The notes under the pieces were generated by a model. It was given only the letters and a program-made list of their open reading frames with translations, was not told the origin of the DNA and searched no databases. Below, piece after piece: positions 1 through 12,057 of a DNA stretch of 64,000 bases. The translations under genes were made by a program, and so were the position numbers. Origin of the DNA: Oscarella lobularis (taxonomy: Eukaryota; Porifera; Homoscleromorpha; Homosclerophorida; Oscarellidae); contig NC_089175.1 of NCBI RefSeq assembly GCF_947507565.1, positions 6,871,733 to 6,935,732 on the forward strand. Direction: 5' to 3'. Numbering within the stretch: position 1 is the stretch's first letter; every line of letters begins with the position of its first letter.

Positions 1-311
1 CGGCCACTTTCCTCGCGGCGACGAAATCATTTCACTCGTACGCCGTTGCTTAGAATCGAACAGGAGGGACTGATCACATCTATGGACCGATCTGCTCATA
101 ATTAGTATTCATATTTATGACTGACAGCAGGGGACGTCTTGATTTATACAGTAAAAACATTCCCCTCCTCTCCACCTAGGGTCATTGTTCCTATACAGAA
201 AGCCAGGGGGCACCCTGACGGATAATCAGTCGACGCAGCGGAGACCAAAAAGCGATGACGTTGAGAGGTATTTACGCGGGCTCTTCCTCGATTCATCTAA
301 TACGTACGTAA

Positions 312-3300
312 CCGTTAGGACTTCTCCTGCTTCCCTTCGTCTTGTCGCTGCTTTCCTTTATTCAACGTAAGACAGCACGCTCTATAGACTATACTAAATC
401 TCTGCTTTCTTTCCCAGCATCCAATGGCCAGTGTAACATAACGTTCTACACCGAGCAATCGAACGGATCCGCTCCCATTCGAGTCGAAGCCCACTATTAC
501 TTCATCAACGAGACATGCGGCGGCGGAGGAAACCACAGCGGGCCGCAGATCGCGATCTGGGCGAGTCGCGACTCGGCCGTCAACACGTGGCTCGGCGTCG
601 GCGCGTCGCCGACGGGGAAAATGTGCAACAGCGACATGTTCACCGGTCACTTTTCGTTGAGCGACGGCACGGCGGTGCTCGTCGATCGACACGCGACGAT
701 CAACGAACGACCGCAAGCGGACAACGCGACGGGCGACATCATATTCAGCGAACTCGTCGTAGAAAACGGGAAGATGGTGCTTCGCGTGATACGTCCGTTT
801 ACGCCGTCGAGCGAGTTTCTCGACGACGACGTCGATTTCGCTTCGCCCCAGTACATGATGCTCGCAACGGGTCGCGTTTTCAGTTCGGCGATGTACAGCG
901 ACGGGGAGATATTCTATCACGGTCGCAATCGTCGAAATTCGAACCGAACGATCGATTTTATGACGGAGTGCAGAGGCTGTTCGTGCGTGTCGAGTCCGAG
1001 CAACGGTTCGGTGGAATTCAGCAACGTATTCAAATACGTACCGGGCACGGTGGCGACGTTCTATTGCGAAGGCGGTTATGCATTGAAGGGAGCAAAGTCG
1101 ATAACGTGCGGAAGCGATGGAGAATGGTCGGCACCTGCGCCAACTTGCGAAGCCCTATTCAGCGGTGAGAAGAGCTTCAGTTGACATAAGAATAATTTTA
1201 TGTACATGTCTCTCTCTCTTTCGTACAGCGGGTCCGTGTTCTGTGACTGGATATCGCGAACTCGACAATGAGGACAGTCGATACGAAGTGCGTTGGGGTG
1301 TTTACAACTTAAATCTTGGTGTGGAGCTCTCGTCGCATACGGCTGATTCGTATTGGGTGGGAATTGGACTGCAGACGACGGCCGGGGCTCCGAATGGAAT
1401 GTGCGGAGCGGATTTTATGACCGCTTATATATCGCGCAACGGAAGCGGAGTTCAAATCGAAGATCGTTTTGGCGAGCACTCGGGACGACCCAGACTGGAT
1501 AACGGCGGTCAAGACTTCATAGAGACGCATTCAGTCGTCAACGATGGCAAACTGAAAGTTACCTTTGTTCGAATTGCTCTCATAGAGGACGACGTTGCCC
1601 CTTCGATGGCCAGTCACTTCCTCGCCGCCAGTGGCTATCTAGCAGAGGACGACGGAAATCCACTTGGAACGATTGCTTACCATTTCGAAAGTCGAATGAT
1701 GTTTGAAAGAAGTGCGTGGAGAAGCGTTTGCCCTGTCTGCGAGCGACCCGTTCTCGCCAACGGATACGTCGTCGGCAACGAAGGCGTTGCAAAGTTCTTT
1801 TACAACGACAAGATCACGTTCGCCTGCAATCGTTTCTACGAATTGCGCGGACCAGCCACGTGGACGTGTAACAGAGTAGTTCTTTCTACAGGAGAATGGA
1901 ACTTCGACGTCAGCGAAACACAATGCGTTCCACTGGGCCTATGTGAGTGAGCTTTGTATGTATATTCTCGTTCTTTAGACATCATGTCTTCTTATCTATC
2001 TATATAGGGAGAAACTGTGGTATGGAAGGTCGAGTTAATTCGACGGACGCGGAGCCCGAACTATCGGCGAGATGGATGTACAGTCCCGTCGAAAAGAGTC
2101 TCACTGTCGAGATCAGACGACCAATTCAAGCCGGCCAACATCGCTGGGTCGGCTTCGGACTGAGCGTCAACGGCACCATGTGCTGGGCCGACATGACGAC
2201 GGCCTACTTCGATCTTCAAAACGGCACGCTTCACGTCCAGGATCGCGTTTCGTCGTTGTACGGACGACCGGACGTCGACGACGATCAATCGCAGATACTG
2301 CGAAGCGACGGCTGGATGCGAGACGGCGAAATGGTTATCACGTTCACGCGAACGCTCGAAACGACCGATCCCCAAGACATGCAAAATCTCCTGAGCGAAA
2401 CGACGCGACTCATGTTCGCAACGGGCTACATCGCTAGAACGAGTAGCGGTCGAGGAATAATAACGTATCACTACGAGAGCAGCTGGGCGTCGCCCATGGA
2501 GTACAATTTGACGTCGGACGCCTGTCGCGGATGCTTGTCGTTGAACGAGCTAAATAATTCGCATCCCATTCAGTATTCGGACACTTTGTTTTTCGACGGG
2601 ACGACGGCTGTGTACGCGTGCAACGATACGCACGTATTGGTTGGTGCGTCGAATAACACGTGTGATAACGGAGACTGGACTGAAGCCGATCCAGTGTGTC
2701 GACGTGAGTTATTATTATTGGTGACATTGCTGATAAAATTGTTACTTTATATTAGCTCCTTGCGTGACGCCTGTGGCTCCGGTTGACGGCGTTCTTCTGT
2801 TCTCAACATCGCCACCATTGGTTTATCTTGATATGGCTACCTTTGGCTGCATTTCTGGCTTCGACTTGTGTGGTCAAATGATCCTCACTTGCCTAATGAA
2901 CGGAGAATGGAATGACGAGTTTCCAGAGTGTCGACGTAAGAACGAAGTGTCTTTCTAAGCCAAATGCACAGGGTTACCTATTTTAGTGTTTTGTCCCGTT
3001 CAAAACGTGTCGTTCGCACCGGGTGTACGCGAGATTGACCTCGATTATGGAGCGGCTGGATCGGTTCTCTTTCTGGTACCTAATCCGCTAACATTGGACG
3101 TTGGAAGACTTGGAAGCAATGTAAGCCGGCTTGTCTATAGGCAATAATCAAACTCTTTTTAAAAATCGTTGCTTGTCTATAAAGGGGTGGGAGAGGATTG
3201 ATGTTCTAGTGAGTGGAATAGCAAATCTAGCTCTTGGAAGCGAAACGGTGAGTTCAACAAAGTTTTGTTGATTAGGGCAATGGTGGGGGTAATAATAGGT

Positions 3301-6300
3301 TGGCTCCAAACGACCGGAAAGTCTTAATGAAAATAGAGTGACACAAGCGAATCTTACGGCATTAGATCGACCGTCGACGGATGTGGGCGATATTCCACCT
3401 AGGTGAGTATTCTGCTACGCGTCATGTTTAGCTCATCAAATTATTCCCAAATGCCAGCACGGCTCGATTCACGTTCATTCGACGAAACGACAAAATAGTT
3501 GACTTTGGAATTTTTATGACGACTCTTGCCTACGTCCACTCGTCCTCCGACGATTTTTCGTCAAGGTACTCTCGCAGTCCCTTTTAGGCGTGCTGACTTT
3601 CAAGTGTGTTACGTTTGCAGAAACATCACTATTACAGTTACCGACATATATGGACAAATTTCACCAACGTTGCACATCCGTCTGAGGCACATAGGGACAA
3701 ATGACAACCCGCCTGTAGTCAGTGACACAGGTGTGTAACAATCGCTTGTTTTCACCTTTTGGGCTCTAATTTGTTTCTTTAGCTACATTGGTCAACTTTA
3801 CCCAAGGCGATGGCCCAGTGGAAATTTTCCAGAATTCAGTTACTATTGAAGATCCCGATCATCCAAGGCGAGCGAGAAAAAGAGAATATAGAGAATTGAC
3901 TGATTGATTCTATGGGCATGTAGCTTCCTAATGCGAGACGCCCGCTGTGAGATAACCGCAGAACCGTCGGGGAGCTACGACTCGGCAGATGAACGCCTTT
4001 GGGCAGCCAATTGTTCAGACTTCAATATAACGGTGAGAATTCGCCTGATTTCTGAGCAGACATGACCGTCTGTAGTTTGACAGTGCGAGCGGGATTCTTA
4101 GTATCAACGGTCCCGGCACGGACGACGAATTTCAGACGTGTTTCAACTCGATTACCTATCATTTCCGTGGAGAAGTGTATCCCTCTGTCTATCGCGACAT
4201 TCAGTGCATAGTTTCCGATGGACTTCAGTCGGCTTCTTTGTCCGTCCGGTAGGGGGAAACCAAAAGATGTATCGTTATCGTTTTTTTAACCTTGTCATCT
4301 CACAGGGTAAGGCTCATTAACGTCAACGATCGCCCGAGGATTTCATTTGGAGAAACGTTCACGTTCAACTACACCCAGTACGGTCCGCCTCTTCATTTTC
4401 TCGACTCCTTAGCAATTGAAGACGACGGCACTCAGTTGTCAAGGTAATATTGTCACCTACGTGGAAATTGTGTAACATTCTGTCTTTGGCAGAGCTACAC
4501 TTCGATTGTTTCTAGTAAGGAGCGTTGGATTGACGGACGCAGATGACATAGTTGCATTGCCACCAACACCTAATGGCTTGAGTGTAGTCAATACAACCAT
4601 ACCTGGTTTTCTAGGCATACCCTTTCTAGTTCATATTGTTTATGTGAGTGAAGGACAAGGCAAGCGTTAGTAGAATCGTCACGATGTTTTGAGTAGGACA
4701 TTACTGGCCAAGCACCAATTGCCGTCTACGAAGCGTATCTGAGAGGGATCACGTTTGAAGTCACCAAAGAAAAACCTTATAAACTGTCGGATAGTGCCCG
4801 GTACGTGAGCTGTTGCATAGTACGCGAAACTTGCTAATACGCTTTCTAGATTGATTTCACTCTCTCTCCGTGATATTGAATTGACGTCGAATCTTCATTC
4901 TGACATTACGGTACATATAAATTTCGAAAAAAATTGCACACTATCGTTGTTCTTTAGATTAATGTATATCCTGTAAATAACGCTCCTATCCTCCAATTTG
5001 ATCCCAGTGCTGATCCGAACGCTCTTCCCTCCGAAGCGGCACGCCTTCACACTCTTGTTTTCAGAGAAGACGGTTCACCTGTCGACGTGACGCCCAGCAC
5101 GACGACGTTGCGAGACGTGGACAGCGTCAATATGACTCGACTCCGTTGCAACTTTACTCAACTACGTGACAGTTTTTTCGAGACATTGACAATTGACGAA
5201 GACTATCTCGCTGAAAATGGGCTGAACTTTACATACGGACTGCTGGATCAAACGCGCTACCGCTTGGAAGTGATTGGATCTGCAAATGTCAGCACATATC
5301 TTACGGCAATTCGTTCTTTGAAGTATTCTAATGAAAGAGATGAATTGACGATTGGAAATCGATTACTGATTTGCGTTGTCGAAGACGATGAGGGTGCTAT
5401 GTCCGAACATGTTCATATAACTATTCAAGTCGAAAGTACGAACGACGCTATTGACGTCAGCCTGGGAGCAACCGTGGCCCGAGTCCATTTCACGGAAGGA
5501 CAACAGCATGGAGTCTACGTCATTCCGTCGCCGCATCGATTGATTGCGACAGACGCGGAAAACCATTTAATCAAGAGAGTCGAATTTACTCTCGTGTACG
5601 TAACCGCTCCCCATATGTGCATGGTGAAAAAGAGATTTCTTTTCTTATAGGTCAGATCCGGCGGGTTATCTCGACGATCTAGAATACCTGTTTCTTATCA
5701 AAGACGTTCCTGAAGGACTGACTGTACGTGGAATTGAAATTCTGATCGGGCATCTAATATTTTTGTTTCTTTGCGCGTAGATGACAATCGGCGATTCCTT
5801 GAAGACACTGACGTTCGAGGGAACTGTCAATTTGACGGTAACGAAACAGGCTAGCAATGTTACTGAAACTATTCGTCAGTTTAGGTCCTGTTAGACTTAG
5901 CTCGGCGCTTGTTCTATTTCAATCAAGAGGACGAACCGACAATGTTTGTCAACGAAACAGTGCCACTCAAGAGATACGTATGTCTTGATAATGTGTTTCT
6001 CACTCGTTTTTGGTTCATTCCCTCATAGGTTGTCATGAGGGTATGCGATACGGGAAACCCTCCGGCTGTGACGACGATCATGATAGAAATCGTCATTCAG
6101 ACCGTGAACGATCACGCTCCAACAATTGTGGCTCCTTGTTTGACAAGCAGACCTAGATCTCGAAGCAGACGCGAAACGCAGACATTCAAGGCAGTGAAGG
6201 TGTCCGCGCTCATTTCCTATCATTAAAATATCCCCGCATGAATTCTTTTTATAGGGTGATCGATTGTCGGTGATCGGCTTGAATTTCTCCGCTAGTCACA

Positions 6301-6874
6301 TGGAGCGAGGTCGTCATTTGAACGTGACGTTTTCGAGCAAAACGAATCAGCCCGCTGTATCGCAAGAAGCCGACCTCTGTCGAGTTCTTACCATCTATCC
6401 GACCGTGTTAGCAAACGTCGGTCACTTTGGTCTGTGGCAGAGCGCCGACACGCTCACAATCGTCTTTGCCGGAAAAGCCGAACCCATTTCGTCGTCTCGT
6501 GTCAGAGTCGCTTTTGAATCAGTGCCAGGTTCGTAGTCTATTAGCTAACAGAGCACAAGTAGAAGCGCCAACGATGTTTTTGTATAGACACAGAAGAGTG
6601 TCGCCCGGAGATGGACTGTTTGATTGGCGTTTGTGGCGTAGATGGGCTGACGTGCCCTGTCGTGGGTTCGTATCCCAATGGACAAGATATCGAGGATGAT
6701 TCTTCTGCTGCAATTGGTGGCCGCGTTGAGGAAATTTCGGAGGATAATCCATCGGTTCCTCTGCAAACGTCTCTGTATGAATGGGAAGTGGGCGCGCTTG
6801 CTATGATTGGCGTGATCGTATTGGTGGCACTGGCTGTCATCATTGCGTTCAAGAGCAAGAACAAGAAAAAGTGA
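312..6874 (+). CDS. DOMON-sushi-cadherin-like single-pass membrane protein (5' end unresolved)
   Basis: Probable cell-surface receptor or adhesion protein. A hydrophobic stretch at 312-366 (PLGLLLLPFVLSLLSFIQ) looks like a signal peptide; no in-frame ATG is visible, so the start lies in an upstream exon or outside the window. After a 51-bp intron, exons at about 418-1169, 1229-1941 and 2008-2703 each encode one DOMON domain (W-V-G-x-G with a later M-C-x-A-D-x-x-T-A-Y and D-R motif) followed by a CCP/sushi domain. A lone sushi domain follows at 2756-2935. From about 2987 to 6200 many small exons encode cadherin/CSPG-like beta-sandwich repeats (patterns such as F-T-E-G-Q, I-E-D-D-G, T-N-D-A). 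The last exon (from about 6588) has a small Cys-containing linker, one TM helix at about 6790-6860 and the short tail FKSKNKKK. DOMON domains bind haem or sugars in known families; the ligand here is unknown. Domain calls in the first 2.9 kb are firm; the middle exon map is approximate. Confidence 0.8.
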
Positions 6875-7012
6875 AGCCCCAGCAAAAAAGGGCAGTTCTT
6901 GTGTGTGTTTGTGTTTTTTTTGCACGTTTATTCGTTTTGTCTGCTTTATCACTTATTCGTCATTTGTAGACGTGCACCAAGTTCAGTATCTATCAACTCC
7001 AGTATCTGTGCT

Positions 7013-7128
7013 CAGACTAACTAAAAGTATAGTGCGAGCCTAAATTTCTCGCACTTTTTCTTATTCGGTTACGTGCCTAGCGTGCGATTTCTACCCAATA
7101 TCCTACGCGGTCGCGTGAAAAAGTGGCA
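7013..7128. repeat. Dispersed repeat copy 1 (pair with 8478-8583)
   Basis: A block of about 110 bp starting AGACTAACTAAAAGT and ending in CGCGGTCGCGTGAAAAA recurs at 8478-8583 with substitutions and small indels. Shared internal landmarks are the TCGCGTGCCTAGCG-like core and TACGCGGTCGCGTGAAAAA. No terminal inverted repeats or coding capacity are visible. It is probably a fragment of a non-autonomous mobile element or a duplicated regulatory block. Confidence 0.6.
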
Positions 7129-7324
7129 ACGAAGCGATAGAACGCCTTACGTGATAAGAACCGAGCCCTGAGATCTTCATTTAATGACGCGTCTGCGACA
7201 CGAAAGCAATTGAAATCATAGCTTATTTAATTAAAAACTTGAATTATACATACCTCTAAGGTAGCCTCGGTAGCGAAAAAAATTACGACATTTATCTGCA
7301 CTGTTTGCGTCATCATTAGCGCGC

Positions 7325-7540
7325 TTGATAAGAATCGCAGTCCCGCCCCTTTCTCAATGGCCGTCATGGCCGCCACGCATCCGCTCCCTCGTAAGCAATC
7401 GCGCGTCTACCGCCCCGTCGCTTCTTCGAATTCTATTCAAATTGACTATTTCTGTTGACGGCTTAGTAAAGTCGTATTCGAGGGCCCCTATTTCGGACCC
7501 GCGGTCCATTCGTACTTGCATCTCGCGCTAAGAATCGATG
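7325..7540. repeat. Dispersed repeat shared with 38436-38640
   Basis: About 200 bp match 38436-38640 closely, from CCCGCCCCTTTCTCA through GGGCCCCTATTTCGGACCCG to CATTCGTACTTGCATC. A short open frame is conserved on each strand in both copies. However, differences fall at all codon positions (for example first- and second-base changes on the minus frame starting ATGCAAGTACGAATGGAC), so protein-level constraint is not supported. A GC box and an ATTGG/CCAAT-like element lie at one edge, so a duplicated promoter or a repeat element are both possible. Confidence 0.65.
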
Positions 7541-7764
7541 TTGGGTCCCAAATGATTACAGTAAGCGTGCACTTAGGGTTTGACCTCTCTTCGATTATTT
7601 CTAATTGATTTTTTTAAATATTGAAACGTAAAGATATCCTTGGTAGTGGGTCTAGAAACTCCGAAACCAATCACTCTCGAATGTAATAACGTGACGGAAA
7701 TTCTTTCGCTGTGAATCGTTGCTCATATATTCTCTTTGCCGTTTCTCATTGGGTCATTGTCCAG

Positions 7765-7928
7765 GGAGCCGTGCTCGACGACATGCGGAGTGGGCACAAG
7801 GCTTCTCGTGTCTGAATGTCGGCATCGTGCGAACGACGCCGTTCTGCGGCTGGAGGACTGCGCCGGTCAGCAACGACCGGTTCACTTCCGTGAAAGTTGC
7901 GATCTGTTTAAATTTATTTTAGCTTTAG
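7765..7928 (+). pseudogene. Orphan thrombospondin type 1 (TSP1) exon fragment
   Basis: After a possible splice acceptor (GTCATTGTCCAG) the frame reads EPCSTTCGVGTRLLVSEC, then a second Cys-rich part (RLEDCAG, RESCDL) and a stop at about 7928. The CSxTCGxGxR core is the hallmark of TSP1 repeats, which are extracellular adhesion modules. No partner exons were found within 1 kb either side, so it is best read as a relic of a dispersed TSP1 gene. Similar relics lie at 25985-26400 and 32780-33113. Confidence 0.6.
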
Positions 7929-7929
7929 A

Positions 7930-9110
7930 GTAAGGGCCATATAAACATAATTAATAATTTAATTAAAGCGATATAAAGGGAGATCAAGCTAGGTTGATAG
8001 GATGCTAGGGGACGTCTAGGATAGGATAGATAGGTAGAAAGGCAGTTAGGCAGAGGATAGAGTAGCTAGAGTCCACGGGGTTAAATAAATTATTATAAAA
8101 AAATTTTATTTTAAATATTGGCTCGTAGTTACTCTAAATTTATTACAAATTTGCACTACGTACTCTGTCTAAGCGATTTTTGTTGCTTTTTGGGTTTCAA
8201 TTATCAAATACGGTGAGCTGAAATTTTGAAGGGGAAGAGCAGCGGCGACGAGGACCAGGGTAACGGCAACTGCAACAGGGGGTGGTGGTGACTTGGCAAT
8301 GACGTCAACTTAGGGAAGGAAAATGATATTGGTAAGGAAGATATGAATTGTGGGAATAATGTTAATTAATATGTATTTCTTTTAGAACGAACGGGTTATA
8401 GGACGGACCATCTGAGCATGCGAGGAATATATTTTGTATTTTTAGAAATATTTGAAATGAATTTTTCACGTAATTATTATTAGACTAACTAAAAGTTGTG
8501 CGCACGTGTTTTTTCTCTTTCGGTCGCGTGCCTAGCGCGATATCTGCGCACTATCGTACGCGGTCGCGTGAAAAATGGGCTACAGTAGTAGAACTCTTGA
8601 TGAAACGGACGAACAGCTCTATAGCAGGACCGGGATCGTCTTTCGACAAGGAAAGAAAAACGCTCGAGCTGGGATTGACGCCAAACGGGCGCCAAGCGAC
8701 AAGGAGAAGAAAGCGGAGAACGGCGAAGATCCTACGGCATCGGAAAAGGACAAGCATGTCCTCGAAAGGGCGAGTGAGAGAGAGAGGGAGGGAGAGAGTG
8801 ACGAATAGTCTCTCCTCAAACTGAAAGAACAAGGTGCACCAGAACAAACATTTATGGAATTCGCGTAAGGCAACTTGAAATTTTCTTCTAAAGGCTTGAG
8901 CATCGATCTCACCACAAAGGGAAGACTGTTGACATTCAGGCAAGAGCATAAGCATGGTTTAGCTTTGATTGCCCATAGCTAGAAATGTAGAAAGGTTCCA
9001 GATTTCACTAGTTCTTAGGGCAAACGCGCTGCCAGTCATTTTAGCATCTATGGCCACAGGTGCACGAGTAATTTCTATTTCCACGAATGTACCTGTGATC
9101 TTCTAGTAAA
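7930..9110. other. Intergenic; repeat copy and GA-rich tract only
   Basis: Mostly AT-rich non-coding sequence. It holds the second copy of the 7013 repeat (8478-8583) and a purine-rich tract at about 8770-8805 (runs of GAGAGAGAGGGAGGGAGAGAG). Open frames here are short, low in complexity and overlap on both strands, so I do not call a gene. Confidence 0.5.
8478..8583. repeat. Dispersed repeat copy 2 (pair with 7013-7128)
   Basis: Second copy of the repeat described at 7013-7128. It begins TAGACTAACTAAAAGTTG and ends GGTCGCGTGAAAAATGG. It lies about 1.47 kb downstream of copy 1 in the same orientation. Confidence 0.6.
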
Positions 9111-9119
9111 ATATATGTT

Positions 9120-9470
9120 GGGCCGTTCCTTGCAATAATGATTGGAGTAAACATTGCAGATTTTTTTGGCCTTTTCTTTGCTATTGTTGTTCTTAAAAAT
9201 TTATTGCAGATGAGTCGATTCCTCCCTTTGAAATAATTATTGCAAAAATTGTTGCAGATGAGTTGGCCCTTCCCTTTCCAATTACTATTGATTTAACTAA
9301 GTATTGCAATAGTTATGACAGATTTTTTTGGCCTACCCTTGGAAAATATTATTGCAAAAATTATTGCAGATTTTTCGGTCATTCCTTTTGCAATTATTAT
9401 TGCAAGTTTTATGGCATATGATTCGGCCTTTCCCTTAGCAATTATCATTGCAATAATCAAGCAAAAGGGG
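9120..9470. repeat. Degenerate AT-rich tandem repeat rich in TTGCAATAATTATTGC-type words
   Basis: The sequence cycles irregularly, roughly every 60-110 bp, through a TTATTGCAGATTTTT.GGCC.TTCC motif and inverted TTGCAAT/ATTGCAA words. Each cycle could fold on itself. The long open frames on both strands follow from the repeat having few stops and are not evidence of a gene. Confidence 0.55.
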
Positions 9471-9627
9471 AGGGCCCCTTTCAAATATTTGAGACAGGTA
9501 ACAGTTAGGAACAGTTAGTGCCTGCTAAAGTATTAAAATTATCACAGTTTCAGTATCGTGTTGCGTACGAACATGGCTGTTTCCCGAATCTCGTCGCGTG
9601 GTTTCGTATTATTCAAATTTTTGACAT

Positions 9628-10705
9628 GCAAGTGTCTCTAAGTCGTTGTGCGCGAGCGGCGCTTAGTGTGCAGGCGCATGGAACGCCACTCGCGCATAAA
9701 AATAGAGTTGACGGGAACGCCCACATATGGGGTGCAAGTGTCTCTAGTCGTTGCGCGCGAGCGGCGCTTACTGTGCAGGCGCATGGAGAGCCACTCTCGC
9801 ATAAAAGGAAGACTTGACGGGAACGCCCACATATGGGGTGCAAGTGTCTCTAGTCGTTGCGCGCGAGCGGCGCTTACTGTGCAGGCGCATGGAACGCCAC
9901 TCGCGCATAAAAGTAGACTTGACGGAAACGCCCACATATGGGGTGCAAGTGTCTCTAGTCGTTGCGCGCGAGCGGCGCTTACTGTGCAGGCGCATGGAGC
10001 GCCACTCGCGCATAAAAGTAGACTTGACGGGAACACATATGGGGTGCAAGTGTCTCTAGTCGTTGCGCGCGAGCGGCGCTTACGGTGCAGGCGCATGGAG
10101 CGCCACTCGCGCATAAAAGTAGACATGACGGGAACGCCCACATATGGGGTGCAAGTGTCTCTAGTCGTTGCGCGCGAGCGGCGCTTACTGTGCAGGCGCA
10201 TGGAGAGCCACTCGCGCATAAAAGTAAGACTTGACGGGAACGCCCACATATGGGGTGCAAGTGTCTCTAGTCGTTGCGCGCGAGCGGCGCTTACTGTGCA
10301 GGCGTATGGAGAGCCACTCTCGCATAAAAGTAAGACTTGACGGGAACGCCCACATATGGGGTGCAAGTGTATCTAGTCGTTGCGCGCGAGCGGCGCTTAC
10401 TGTGCAGGCGCATTGAGAGCCACTCGCGCATAAAAGTTGACTTGACGGGAACGCCCACATATGGGGTGCAAGTGTCTCTAGTCGTTGCGCGCGAGCGGCG
10501 CTTACTGTGCAGGCGCATGGAGAGCCACTCTCGCATAAAAGGAAGACTTGACGGGAACGCCCACATATGGGGTGCAAGTGTCTCTAGTCGTTGCGCGCGA
10601 GCGGCGCTTACTGTGCAGGCGCATGGAACGCCACTCGCGCATAAAAGTAGACTTGACGGAAACGCCCACATATGGGGTGCAAGTGTCTCTAGTCGTTGCG
10701 CGCTT
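9628..10705. repeat. Satellite/minisatellite array, 105-106-bp unit, about ten copies
   Basis: The word CATATGGGGTGCAAGTGT recurs near 9724, 9829, 9934, 10036, 10141, 10246, 10352, 10457, 10562 and 10667, a spacing of 105-106 bp. One unit is shortened by several bases near 10030. A first, diverged unit starts at about 9628 and the last is cut at about 10705. Each unit holds GCGCGCGAGCGGCGCTTA and a TATA-like GCATAAAAG. Units differ by a few bases (GAACGCC/GAGCGCC/GAGAGCC; TCGCGC/TCTCGC; insertion of one A), so higher-order exchange between units is likely. Continuous open frames on both strands come from the 105-bp (multiple of three) period. Confidence 0.93.
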
Positions 10706-12057
10706 ATAAGACGTCATCCCCAATATACTTCACTAAGAAAACGTATTCAAAAAAGTCATAACTTTTCTGGTTTGAAAGAATCGATCTCGCCTTGCTATGC
10801 AAGACACTGGCCTCAGATCATTAGGTCCTCGTCTCGTAAGCAAGAGCGTTTGTTGAGATTGAGTTGAAGAGAACTTGCTTCATTTCGATATTAGAACAAA
10901 AAACCATTTTGTACATGACGTCTCCGACTCCCCAGCAGTCCACACTTCGATTGTACTCCTGCTCCTCCTCCTCCACAAGAACCTACAAGCAAAGGAAGGC
11001 ATCAATATCATACATAACCCCTCCACGTATAGGAGACTCTATTCAATTGCTATAACGTGCACTTATTGAATTGAATCCAAATCCAAATACTCATAATTTC
11101 CAAAGCGTTCTTCAATCGCAAGAGTCGCCTTCGCCGCTTTGGAGAAGATATCCACCCTTTCCTAATCGGTTTCCGATATAATGACATAATTCGTTTTTCC
11201 TGCATGGCTCTTCCGCTGATCGTTGTAGTGTTGCATTAGTAGTGCTGCATTAGTATGCACTTACACGCCAGTCTCGGCTTTTCGTTGCGTCGCTTCGCCT
11301 ACGAGAGAGGGCCTATAGGGCGAAGCGAGTCTCTCTAAGGAGACCTCGCACCTCGAATATAGGAAGTGTCAGGCCCACGATAAGACGTTATATAAAAAAC
11401 GATAAAAAAAACTGGAAAACGATCCGCGACGAGAAAAGATTGCGATTGCACGTAGGTACTGATCCCGTATAAGGGAAACCATAAAATATTTCAGCATTTT
11501 CATTTACCATATTAAATGGATGCCAATCACTCTGCTTTTAGTTTGGTTCTGAATCATACTTTATGTTAACGTCGATCTTTACCAATAAAGAATAAGCAGA
11601 AAAACGGATTACTGTACTACCAAAATTATTGTATCATAATTTTCTCCCATGCTCAATAAATAATTCTTTAAAGGAAACTGACGTAGAGAACTGACGAGAT
11701 AATTCCTATGGGAGAGCTGCCATGTTTCTTGTCCTTCCTTATGAGTCAGTGCTGAAGGCCTAGGGGACATTGAAAAACATGGTTTCTGTCGATCCCATAA
11801 GAGAATTCGCTAAAAATGACTTATAAATTATGCAGAAGTGGCTGTCTCCAGTAGAGACTTCAATAAACAGCGGTAGGTTGCAATGCGTAAAGAGAGATTT
11901 GAGGAAGAGAAAAATGATTGAGTACAGGAAACACAAACAAAATGACACAAAGCAAACAATAAACTAACAGCAACAAAGAAATTACGCACTTTGCCAAAAC
12001 TTCAGCTAGCGAAAGTAGAAAACTGCGCAGAGACAAATGCGAGTAGCTATGACGTAT
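10706..12057. other. Intergenic stretch with one hairpin
   Basis: No gene recognised. The only clear structure is a 9-bp perfect inverted repeat, CGCTTCGCC at 11291-11299 and GGCGAAGCG at 11319-11327, with a 19-base loop. The remainder is AT-rich, and the part next to 12058 is the 3' flank of the minus-strand gamma-glutamyltransferase gene. Confidence 0.5.

Larger units (their letters stand above)
6875..7700. other. Gene-poor stretch downstream of the DOMON gene
   Basis: This is 3' flank and intergenic DNA. It contains a copy of a dispersed repeat at 7013-7128 and another at 7325-7540, both listed separately. I see no convincing exon outside them. Confidence 0.6.

Noticed and set aside
315-920. 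201-residue open frame on the minus strand
   Set aside because: Lies opposite well-supported DOMON exon sequence and has no motif; a shadow of GC-rich coding DNA.
8498-8824. Arg/Glu/Ser-rich open frames near the GA tract
   Set aside because: Low complexity, overlapping on both strands, partly inside a dispersed repeat; no coding support.
9293-9518. Repeat peptides rich in IIAK/AIII on both strands
   Set aside because: Follow from the AT-rich degenerate repeat; no start context or homology.
9648-10671. Long open frames on both strands in the satellite, rich in Cys and Arg
   Set aside because: The 105-bp period is a multiple of three, so several frames stay open without selection; unit variants change residues freely.
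9630-10710. Regular spacing resembles a CRISPR array
   Set aside because: The whole 105-106-bp unit is repeated with no unique spacers, and the context is animal DNA; it is a satellite.
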